From the NCBI GenBank assembly GCA_029940345.1, contig JAOZRC010000343.1, forward strand, positions 1 through 6,135: a stretch of 6,135 nucleotides of DNA. The letters are read 5' to 3'. The DNA is from Desulfobacterales bacterium (lineage in GTDB: Bacteria > Desulfobacterota > Desulfobacteria > Desulfobacterales > JAUCGF01). The notes below the pieces were generated by a model. The model was not told the DNA's origin. It saw nothing but the letters and a program-made list of their open reading frames with translations, and did no database searches. The position numbers and the translations under genes were made by a program. Below are positions 1 to 5,813 of the stretch, piece by piece (the first letter of the stretch is position 1; each line of letters starts with the position of its first letter).

Positions 1-56
1 CGCTCTCACACTTTTTCGCTTCGATCACGACTTTCCAAACAGGCTCTAAGGGAAAA

Positions 57-2273
57 ATGTTTAAAAAATTTATACTTATATTATTCATCGGCCTGATGAT
101 TATTGAGACGTCGTCATTCGCATTGGCACAGGCTAATAAAGCAAAACAGAATCCGAATTCTCGTCCTCGAATCGGTCTCGTCCTTAGCGGTGGCGGCGCC
201 CGCGGCGCGGCTCATATCGGTGTACTGAAAGTGTTGGAACAACTGCGGATTCCGGTGGACTGCATTGCCGGAACCAGTATGGGTGCGATTGTGGGCGGGT
301 TGTATGCCTCCGGTATGAGCCCTGATGAGATCGAAAAGGCGCTTAATGCCATTGATTGGGATCATATTTTCAGTGATGATCCGCCGCGTAAAAAAATGTC
401 GATGCGCCGAAAATTCGATGATGCGTTTTTTATGTTGAACAAGGGGGCGGGGTTCAAGGATGGTAACCTGCTGCTTCCCCAGGGCATTTTCGAGGGACAG
501 AAGCTCTATTTAAAGTTAAAGGAACTGACGCTCTCCACGGGCGGGGTCACCGATTTCGACAAACTAAACATTCCTTTTCGCGCTGTTACCAGTGATATCG
601 CCACCGGTGAGGCTGTTGTACTCGCCGAGGGTGATCTTGCCAATGCGATTCAGGCCAGTATGTCGATCCCGGGCGCATTCACACCGGCCAACATTGACGG
701 CCGCCTCCTGGTGGACGGCGGTGTGACCAATAATTTGCCGGTGGATGTTGCACGCGCTATGGGCGCTGAACTGGTTATCGCCGTTGATATCAGCACGCCG
801 CTGCTGCCCAAGGAGAAAATGGAGAATCTGTTTGCCATTGTATTCCAACTCACCGGTATCCTGACCCGGCGCAATACCGAAGCGCAGTTGGACACGCTGT
901 CCGAAAAAGATATTCTGATTGCGCCTGACCTGGGCTCGATCTCCACAACCAGTTTTAAACGCGCGTCTGAAGCGGTCGTCATCGGCCTTGAAGCAGCCCT
1001 GGCCCAACAGGATCAGCTATCGCGGTTATCCTTAGAGGAACCGGAATTCAGGCGTCACCTGCTGTCACGTAAATCTAAAGGATTCTCTGAGCCGGTGATT
1101 GAATTTGTTAAGATCGAGAATGATTCGCGTGTTTCAGATACGATCATTCATTCCAATTTAAGAATAAAAATCGGCCAACCCCTGGACACGCGACAGCTCG
1201 ATGAAGATTTGGCGGTTATCTACGGCATGACCGTCTTTGACAGTGTCAGCTATAATGTGATCGAGGAAGATGGAAAAACCGGCTTGAAGATCAAGGTCAA
1301 GGAAAAGCCCTGGGCGCCTAATTACCTCCAGTTTGGCCTGCGGTTTCAGAGCAATTTGAGCGATGCCAACAGCCTGGTTTTTCGGTTGGGACTTTTAGTG
1401 ACGCCGATCAATCGTCTAAATGGCGAATGGCGCAATGTATTGGAGTTGGGGGATGAGCCCAAATTTCTATCGGAGTTCTATCAGCCGCTGTGGCTTGCAT
1501 CGCCTTATTTTATTATGCCCAGGGTCTTTTTCTTAAACGAGCGGTTCAATATTTTTGATGATGACCAAATTATAGCGGAATACCGTGTCCGCACCTGGGG
1601 CGGGTCGCTCATCACCGGCCGTGAACTCGGAACCTGGGGAGAATTCCAATTGGGTGTGCAACGCTCTTTCGGAAGCAAGGAGCTTCGGGTGGGTGTGGAT
1701 CTTGATCCTGAAAATGACAACGACAGTGGTGAATTTTTTGCGGGTTTGTATGCAGATACCCTTGATAACGTATATTTTCCTCGTTCTGGCGTTAATGTTC
1801 AACTGGCGTACACCCATGCGCTGACGGAATTGGGTGCCAATTGGCCTTTTCAACAGGTTGCCACTGAAATTATCGGTGCGAAATCTTTCGGACGTAATAC
1901 GTTTCTGTTCAGCACACGCTATGACACCACCTTTGATGGTGAGGCTCCGCTGCAAAACTGGTTTCGCCTGGGCGGTTTGTTCGATCTGCCAGGTTTCAGT
2001 TTCAACGAACTTAGCGGTCAGCATGTCGCTTTGGCCCGGCTGGGATACATACGTGCGATGAAACAAATTATGGCGATGCCGTCGTATGTAGGAGCCACCT
2101 TGCAGCAAGGCAATGTTTTTAATACTTCCGAGGATATCAGCTTTGATAACAGCCTGACGGCGGGTAGTGTCTTTTTAGGTCTGGACTCCAAATTGGGGCC
2201 GTTATACTTTGGGTATGGGTATGCGGAAACAGGTAATAGCAGCCTGTATCTCCTGTTAGGCAAACAATTTTGA
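57..2273 (+). CDS. Patatin-like phospholipase with C-terminal outer-membrane beta-barrel (PlpD-like, type Vd autotransporter)
   Basis: The 738-residue protein is predicted to be a lipid acyl hydrolase exported through the Sec system and delivered to the outer membrane. Residues 1-26 form a signal peptide (KK, a hydrophobic run, then a cleavage-like ALAQA). The patatin domain spans about 38-310: oxyanion loop GGGARG at 45-50, nucleophile elbow GTSMG with Ser74, and DGG with Asp220, which together give the Ser/Asp dyad of the family. Residues about 346-416 resemble a single POTRA domain, and 420-738 alternate like a surface-antigen (Omp85/D15) barrel ending in a C-terminal Phe, as outer-membrane proteins do. 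The length is close to PlpD of Pseudomonas aeruginosa (about 730 aa). An AAGGG at 48-52 lies four bases before the ATG and supports this start. It converges on trpF and appears monocistronic within the window. The domain calls are firm. Whether the passenger is released or stays attached, and which lipid it cuts, cannot be read from sequence. Confidence 0.93.
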   Translation: MFKKFILILFIGLMIIETSSFALAQANKAKQNPNSRPRIGLVLSGGGARGAAHIGVLKVLEQLRIPVDCIAGTSMGAIVGGLYASGMSPDEIEKALNAIDWDHIFSDDPPRKKMSMRRKFDDAFFMLNKGAGFKDGNLLLPQGIFEGQKLYLKLKELTLSTGGVTDFDKLNIPFRAVTSDIATGEAVVLAEGDLANAIQASMSIPGAFTPANIDGRLLVDGGVTNNLPVDVARAMGAELVIAVDISTPLLPKEKMENLFAIVFQLTGILTRRNTEAQLDTLSEKDILIAPDLGSISTTSFKRASEAVVIGLEAALAQQDQLSRLSLEEPEFRRHLLSRKSKGFSEPVIEFVKIENDSRVSDTIIHSNLRIKIGQPLDTRQLDEDLAVIYGMTVFDSVSYNVIEEDGKTGLKIKVKEKPWAPNYLQFGLRFQSNLSDANSLVFRLGLLVTPINRLNGEWRNVLELGDEPKFLSEFYQPLWLASPYFIMPRVFFLNERFNIFDDDQIIAEYRVRTWGGSLITGRELGTWGEFQLGVQRSFGSKELRVGVDLDPENDNDSGEFFAGLYADTLDNVYFPRSGVNVQLAYTHALTELGANWPFQQVATEIIGAKSFGRNTFLFSTRYDTTFDGEAPLQNWFRLGGLFDLPGFSFNELSGQHVALARLGYIRAMKQIMAMPSYVGATLQQGNVFNTSEDISFDNSLTAGSVFLGLDSKLGPLYFGYGYAETGNSSLYLLLGKQF

Positions 2274-2375
2274 GTTGATCGTCGGACTTGGCTGCAAATA
2301 TGTTATTGGTTCCGCAAACACCTTTTAACTTTCACACGCCTTACCTGGCCATTACCATCTAATTTGAATAGGATA

Positions 2376-2407
2376 CCTCCAATGCCCGTTCCAGGGAAAA
2401 ATGGAGG
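2376..2407. repeat. Imperfect inverted repeat between convergent genes (possible weak terminator)
   Basis: CCTCCA at 2376-2381 pairs with TGGAGG at 2402-2407, and an inner CCC/GGG pair could extend the stem. It sits in the 138-bp spacer between the convergent phospholipase and trpF genes, where a bidirectional terminator would be expected. No clean T-tract follows on either strand, so a classic intrinsic terminator is not demonstrated. The rest of 2274-2411 shows nothing recognisable. Confidence 0.25.
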
Positions 2408-2411
2408 ATGC

Positions 2412-3128
2412 CTACAGTTTGAAAATCTTCCGATATTTGGGCCGATTCCGAATCGTTTGCGCAGTTGTTGAAATTAAAACCGCGTCCATAAAAGCCTGCA
2501 CTCGCTTCATATCTTTCCGGCCCGGTAATGATTCAACGCCGGAGCTGACATCGACCGCATCCGGATCGCAGGACGCGATGGCTGAAATCACATTTTCAGG
2601 AGACAAGCCTCCGGCCAAAACAAATGGCCGCTTATCGCCGAAATGTTTGGCTGCCTGCCAGTCCCAGGCGCGGGCGTTGCCGCCGGGAAGGCGGCCCTGC
2701 CCGCATTCAAGTAAAAAGGCTGTGGGTTCGTAAATCGTCGCATCGGCTAAGGGAGGTGCTTTTGACAAAAAGAGTGCTTTGATCACAACCAGCTTTTTAT
2801 CACTGAGACGCCGCACCAGGTCCGGCGATTCCTTGCCGTGTAGTTGCACCGCCCGTAATCCGCAAAAATCGACTTTGTGCATAATAAAGTCATAATCGGC
2901 ATTCACAAACACGCCCACAGTTGTGATTTCGGATGACAGGGCTCTGCAAATGTCCCGGGCTCGCCGGTCTGTCAGGTGCCTGGGGCTGGGCGGGAAAAAA
3001 ACACATCCGATGGCGTCGGCTCCCAGTTTGACGCATCCCAGCGCCTCATCAACACGGGTCAGACCGCATATTTTCACCTGCATTTTATCTGAAAACTTTT
3101 TTACCGGCAGACGATTTTCATTTTCCAT
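2412..3128 (-). CDS. trpF: Phosphoribosylanthranilate isomerase TrpF
   Basis: This cytoplasmic TIM-barrel enzyme converts N-(5-phosphoribosyl)anthranilate to the CdRP substrate of TrpC. From the chosen start it has 238 residues. Family signatures appear in order: KICGLT with the catalytic Cys21, GADAIGCVFFPPSPRHLT (35-53), VGVFVN (71-76), AVQLHG (93-98), LAGGLSPENV (171-180) and VDVSSGVE (192-199). The general-acid position, normally Asp in an LLD motif (Asp126 in the Thermotoga enzyme), is Glu141 here (FLLECGQG). The ATG at 3128 is preferred because AGGAGA (3133-3138) lies four bases upstream. It gives an N-terminal extension of about 15 residues over the usual M-x-VKICG start. The internal Met16 (3083) has no visible RBS, and an upstream ATG at 3170 would overlap trpC by 53 bp. 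The gene overlaps the trpC end by 11 bp, which suggests translational coupling. The C-terminal tail of about 20 residues after the last helix is basic and unremarkable. Confidence 0.95.
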   Translation of the reverse strand: MENENRLPVKKFSDKMQVKICGLTRVDEALGCVKLGADAIGCVFFPPSPRHLTDRRARDICRALSSEITTVGVFVNADYDFIMHKVDFCGLRAVQLHGKESPDLVRRLSDKKLVVIKALFLSKAPPLADATIYEPTAFLLECGQGRLPGGNARAWDWQAAKHFGDKRPFVLAGGLSPENVISAIASCDPDAVDVSSGVESLPGRKDMKRVQAFMDAVLISTTAQTIRNRPKYRKIFKL

Positions 3129-3906
3129 GAAGTCTCCTGAGAAAATGTCCAGGATCTGAGGATTTGACAATACTTTCGCCTATCAGAAAATTCCAAATCC
3201 CGGCTTCAAGGGTTGCTTCGATATCCTGGCGTGTCGCAATTCCTGACGCCGCAACCGCTATTTGATCGGGTGTTAACAGCGCCGCCATGCGCCGTGCGGT
3301 TTCAATATCGGTCTCGAAAGTGCTAAGATTGCGGTTATTGATTCCGATCAGGCGCGCGTCGGCCGCAATGGCCTTTTCAACATCCTCTTCACAAAACACC
3401 TCAACCAATGCGTCCATCTTAAGCTCACGGCTCAAACGTAGATAGTCGTGCAGTTGTTGTTGGGAAAGAATGCGAACAATCAACAAAATCGCATCCGCTT
3501 TCATCAGGGCGGATTGATAAATCTGGTAAGCGGAAATAATGAAATCTTTGCGCAGCACGGGAAGCGTCGTTGCCTGATGCGCTTCTTGTAAATCTTCTAC
3601 ACTTCCCCGAAAACCGGGCCCGTCCGTTAAAACCGAAATTGCCGCAGCGCCGCCTTGCTGATAGGCCACCGCAAAGGCCGTCGCGTTCAAATCTTTGCGA
3701 ATCAAGCCTTTGGACGGAGAAGCGCGTTTAATTTCGGCAATGATATTTATGCCTGATGTCCCCGGATGTCGCAGCCGATTAAAAAATGAACGCTTGGAAG
3801 AGAGCGGATGCACCCTTTCAATCAGACGATTTTCAGGTAAGTTTTGTTTGGCCGCAACGATTTCTTCCTTTTTTCTTGCTACAATCAGACTTAAAAAATT
3901 TTTCAT
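3118..3906 (-). CDS. trpC: Indole-3-glycerol phosphate synthase TrpC
   Basis: This cytoplasmic TIM-barrel enzyme closes the indole ring: it decarboxylates and cyclises CdRP to indole-3-glycerol phosphate. The 262 residues match normal monofunctional TrpC length. Active-site positions compared with the Sulfolobus enzyme, at an offset of about +10 from the second one on: Glu58 and Lys60 in IIAEIKRASPSKG, Lys120 in PVLRKDF (general acid), Glu169 in ALVEVF (general base), Asn190 and Arg192 in GINNRNL, and Ser221. The phosphate-binding IGES is at 242-245. The residue before Ser221, normally the Glu of AESGI, is Ala220 here (codon GCG). The ATG at 3906 is the natural family start (MKNFL...), although only a weak AAGAGA-like sequence precedes it. 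It is the first gene of a trpC-trpF pair driven by a likely promoter at 3965-3973. No trpE, G, D, B or A lies beside it. Confidence 0.96.
   Translation of the reverse strand: MKNFLSLIVARKKEEIVAAKQNLPENRLIERVHPLSSKRSFFNRLRHPGTSGINIIAEIKRASPSKGLIRKDLNATAFAVAYQQGGAAAISVLTDGPGFRGSVEDLQEAHQATTLPVLRKDFIISAYQIYQSALMKADAILLIVRILSQQQLHDYLRLSRELKMDALVEVFCEEDVEKAIAADARLIGINNRNLSTFETDIETARRMAALLTPDQIAVAASGIATRQDIEATLEAGIWNFLIGESIVKSSDPGHFLRRLHGK
3133..3138 (-). promoter_or_regulatory. Ribosome binding site of trpF
   Basis: AGGAGA on the minus strand ends four bases before the ATG at 3128 and lies inside the last codons of trpC. It decides the trpF start in favour of 3128 over 3170 and 3083, and fits translation coupled to trpC. 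Confidence 0.7.
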
Positions 3907-3964
3907 GAGGTCATCTCTTTTTGGTTATATCACAAACTGGCTCATTAGGTGAATTTTGAAAATA

Positions 3965-3973
3965 ATTATACCA
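3965..3973 (-). promoter_or_regulatory. Extended -10 promoter for trpC-trpF
   Basis: The minus strand reads TGG directly followed by TATAAT, a perfect -10 hexamer with the extended TGn element. The region 17 bases upstream has no good TTGACA, which is usual for extended -10 promoters. Transcription would start near 3958, giving a leader of about 50 nt before the trpC ATG. The leader contains no Trp-rich peptide and no obvious attenuator hairpin. The pattern is housekeeping sigma-70 type, so there is no sign that the neighbouring sigma-54 activator controls trpCF. Confidence 0.55.
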
Positions 3974-3989
3974 TGTCTTGCTATCCTAC

Positions 3990-4080
3990 ACTTTTTTGTG
4001 ATGGAAACCGGGTGTCAGGATTCAGGTGTCAGGATGCGCTTGCCAAAATCCTGACACCTGAAACCTGAATGCAAAAAAGT
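3990..4080. repeat. Palindromic repeat element with perfect 15-bp arms (MITE/REP-like)
   Basis: TTCAGGTGTCAGGAT at 4021-4035 is the exact reverse complement of 4048-4062, with a 12-base loop. After one A/A mismatch, five more pairs form (4015-4019 with 4064-4068). Further out, ACTTTTTTG (3990-3998) is exactly inverted at 4072-4080, so the whole 91 bp is a nested imperfect palindrome. The left side also repeats GGTGTCAGGAT directly (4011-4021 and 4025-4035, 14-bp period). The structure suggests a non-autonomous dispersed repeat. From memory, similar CTGACACCTGAAACCTGA-type sequences recur in deltaproteobacterial genomes, but that was not verified. As RNA it would form a stable hairpin. It lies upstream of the trpC promoter, so it could also end transcription coming from the activator gene. 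Confidence 0.65.
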
Positions 4081-4243
4081 ATAAACTGGCACATGAAGGA
4101 TGCCTTTAATTCGGTATATTCTGATCATACGCATACATCACAGCGCCAAGTGTATCTAAAAATTCATACAACGGATGTATCCTTTTCATATTCTATGGTA
4201 AAGGTAACGAATTAGCAAATAAATAATTATAAACCAAATACGA

Positions 4244-4260
4244 TTGAATCACCTATTCAA
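4244..4260 (-). terminator. Weak hairpin at the end of the activator gene
   Basis: TTGAAT and ATTCAA form a perfect 6-bp stem around a 5-base loop, overlapping the stop codon of the activator. T-rich but interrupted sequence follows on the minus strand. The stem is short and AT-rich, so termination here is only possible. Confidence 0.2.
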
Positions 4261-5644
4261 CTGAACCCGTGTCGATTTCCGTTTTGGCGCTAACATTGAA
4301 CTTTTTCATTCTATTCCAGACAGTCACGCGGGAGACACCTATTAATCTTGCGGCGGCGGACCGGTTTCCGCCAGTCTTCTCCAGAGCTTTTATAAGCTCC
4401 TGCTTAATTTTCTCTTCCACGACTTTAACCGGAGCCGCTTTTTTTATTTTTAAGTTGTAATTTAAAATCGAAGCAGGCAGATGTTCCGGTCGTATGAGGG
4501 TGCTGTCACAGGTCACAAAGGCGTATTCAAAGGCGCTTTTTAATTCCCGAACATTACCCGGCCACGAGTATTCCAACAGGATGTCCATGGTCTCATTGGA
4601 GATCGCCTTGATTTTACGTCCGCTTTTCAAGCGGATTTTTTCAAAAAAAGACTGGGATATTAAAGGGATGTCCTCTTTGCGATCTCTTAAGGGAGGAATA
4701 TGGATCGGTATGACGTTTATCCTGAAAAAAAAGTCTTTGCGGAATTCCCCCTCTTGCACCATCTTTTCAAGGTTACGGTTGGTTGCCGAAATTATCCGCA
4801 CATTTACGGGGAAGGACTCACCTGAACCGACCCTTTCCACCATCTTCTCTTCCAGGACCCTAAGCATTTTAACTTGGGTTGCAGAGGGGATGTCTCCGAT
4901 TTCATCAAGGAAAATATCCCCGTTATCGGCGGATTCAAAACGGCCTAGCCTGTCCCTGTAAGCGCCCGTAAATGCGCCTTTGACATGGCCGAAGAGTTCG
5001 CTTTCAAGCAGGGAATCTTGTAAAGCCGCGCAATTCACCTTAACAAAAGGGCCGTCCTTCCGGTTGCCGGTTGCATGAACGGCGCGGCTTACAAGCTCTT
5101 TGCCGGTTCCGCTCTCTCCATAAATTATCACAGGGGCATCCGATCGGGCCGCATTGGAAATCAGATCAAAGACCCGCACCATCGATTCAGAAACTCCTAT
5201 GATTCCGTGGAAACTCTCATCGGAAAACAGCTCTTTTCGATATGCCTCAATTTGGATGTCCTTTTCTCTTATATCGGTGATATCCGTAATCGTCTCCACA
5301 GCTCCTATGACATTGCCCCTGTTGTCACTTAAAATGGCGGCGTTTTTTAAAACATGAATGACGCTTTTATCCTTTTTTTGCAGTGTGCAGGGCCTTGTCT
5401 CCATAAATCCGTTATTAAAAAGGGTGCACCATGAACCGCCCCTGTTTTGACGGGTAGCCTTGAAAAGGCTGCAATTTAAAACCGAGCATTTCCTTCCGAT
5501 CAGCTCTGTTTGCAAAAAACCGGTCATCTTCACCAGGGCCTTGTTCACCGATACGACAGTTCCATCCGGATCGACGATCATCAACCCTTCCCGCATGGTG
5601 TTGACCACCGCTTTCCAGTACATATTCAATTCTTGTTCAAACAT
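4253..5644 (-). CDS. Sigma-54-dependent transcriptional activator (PAS-AAA+-Fis HTH)
   Basis: This cytoplasmic enhancer-binding protein uses ATP hydrolysis to open promoters bound by sigma-54 RNA polymerase. In the 463-residue form, a PAS domain covers about 9-120 and includes Cys53, Cys58, Cys73 and Cys86. A short helical linker leads to the AAA+ domain (about 148-380): Walker A GESGTGKE 176-183, the sigma-54 contact loop GAFTGA 223-228, Walker B GDIFLDE 242-248, arginine-finger region FRKDFFFRI about 301-309, and WPGNVRE 361-367. A Fis-type helix-turn-helix follows at about 425-449 (GGNRSAAARLIGVSRVTVWNRM). There is no receiver domain, so the signal is probably sensed by the PAS domain rather than by phosphorylation. 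All key motifs are intact. Two ATGs are adjacent: AGGAG at 5650-5654 is five bases from the ATG at 5644 but only two from that at 5647, so 5644 is preferred. Its target genes and ligand are unknown. Confidence 0.94.
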   Translation of the reverse strand: MFEQELNMYWKAVVNTMREGLMIVDPDGTVVSVNKALVKMTGFLQTELIGRKCSVLNCSLFKATRQNRGGSWCTLFNNGFMETRPCTLQKKDKSVIHVLKNAAILSDNRGNVIGAVETITDITDIREKDIQIEAYRKELFSDESFHGIIGVSESMVRVFDLISNAARSDAPVIIYGESGTGKELVSRAVHATGNRKDGPFVKVNCAALQDSLLESELFGHVKGAFTGAYRDRLGRFESADNGDIFLDEIGDIPSATQVKMLRVLEEKMVERVGSGESFPVNVRIISATNRNLEKMVQEGEFRKDFFFRINVIPIHIPPLRDRKEDIPLISQSFFEKIRLKSGRKIKAISNETMDILLEYSWPGNVRELKSAFEYAFVTCDSTLIRPEHLPASILNYNLKIKKAAPVKVVEEKIKQELIKALEKTGGNRSAAARLIGVSRVTVWNRMKKFNVSAKTEIDTGSVE

Positions 5645-5649
5645 CATTG

Positions 5650-5654
5650 CTCCT
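5650..5654 (-). promoter_or_regulatory. Ribosome binding site of the sigma-54 activator
   Basis: AGGAG on the minus strand precedes tandem ATG codons. The spacing is two bases to the first (5647) and five to the second (5644), which favours the second as the start. The proteins differ by one Met. Confidence 0.7.
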
Positions 5655-5662
5655 GTTAGGTC

Positions 5663-5676
5663 TTAACACATGTTAA
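5663..5676. promoter_or_regulatory. Dyad TTAACA-CA-TGTTAA, candidate operator
   Basis: A perfect 6-bp inverted pair with a 2-base centre lies 19 bases upstream of the activator start, about where its predicted transcript would begin. A further TGTTAA half-site occurs at 5758-5763. The position suits an autoregulatory operator, but the binding protein is unknown. Confidence 0.35.
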
Positions 5677-5683
5677 ACAACCC

Positions 5684-5712
5684 ACTCTAGCAGATTAACG
5701 CTTGTTTCGCAA
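5684..5712 (-). promoter_or_regulatory. Possible sigma-70 promoter of the activator gene
   Basis: On the minus strand TTGCGA (5707-5712) and TAGAGT (5684-5689) are separated by exactly 17 bases, and each hexamer matches the consensus at four of six positions. Transcription would start near 5677, about 33 bases before the activator start. The match is modest. Confidence 0.3.
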
Positions 5713-5725
5713 CAGGTAAGCGTTA
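5696..5725. promoter_or_regulatory. Dyad TAACGCTT...AAGCGTTA over the candidate promoter
   Basis: TAACGCTT (5696-5703) is exactly inverted at 5718-5725. Inside it GTT-TCGC-AAC (5704-5713) continues the symmetry, leaving a short asymmetric bulge. It overlaps the -35 and spacer of the predicted activator promoter, so it may be a regulator binding site. It lacks a T-tract and is unlikely to be a terminator. Confidence 0.4.
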
Positions 5726-5813
5726 TTATTATAAGGAATTTCTATGGTGCGCCCCATTGTTAAGACCAAAATCACTGTACAGGACATTTTTTAAATACTC
5801 TGGAGATAAATAT

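Larger units (their letters stand above)
3907..4252. other. Intergenic region between the sigma-54 activator and trpC
   Basis: This 346-bp stretch has no supported gene. It holds the trpC promoter (3965-3973), a palindromic repeat (3990-4080), and about 170 bp of AT-rich sequence with only a weak 7-bp inverted pair (4133-4139 with 4174-4180). A 48-codon open frame on the + strand (4069-4215) lacks a ribosome binding site and starts inside the repeat, so I do not call it a gene. Confidence 0.6.
5659..5767. repeat. 10-bp inverted repeat pair flanking the divergent promoter region
   Basis: GGTCTTAACA at 5659-5668 is exactly inverted as TGTTAAGACC at 5758-5767, about 90 bp apart. The pair brackets the candidate promoter and central dyad. 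It could be paired operator sites for looping, or ends of a small inserted element. No target-site duplication was seen. Confidence 0.35.

Noticed and set aside
564..1007. Long minus-strand frames opposite the patatin gene
   Set aside because: The sense strand encodes a complete conserved phospholipase, and the antisense products are low-information and lack family motifs.
2401..2733. 110-codon + strand frame over trpF
   Set aside because: It is antisense to a clearly conserved trpF and has no recognisable features. It is a shadow frame.
4036..4051. GG-N10-GC spacing on the minus strand upstream of trpC, as in a sigma-54 promoter
   Set aside because: Only the GG and GC match. The flanking TGGCAC and TTGC consensus bases are absent, and the site lies in the loop and arm of the palindrome.
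4088..4097. TGGCAC on the + strand at the edge of the repeat as a -24 element
   Set aside because: The next GC is 12 rather than 10 bases from the GG, and no gene on the + strand would be served.
4069..4215. 48-codon open frame on the + strand (also a nested 40-codon start at 4093)
   Set aside because: No ribosome binding site precedes either ATG, the first start lies inside the palindromic repeat, and the product resembles nothing I recognise. An open frame this long is expected by chance in such a stretch.
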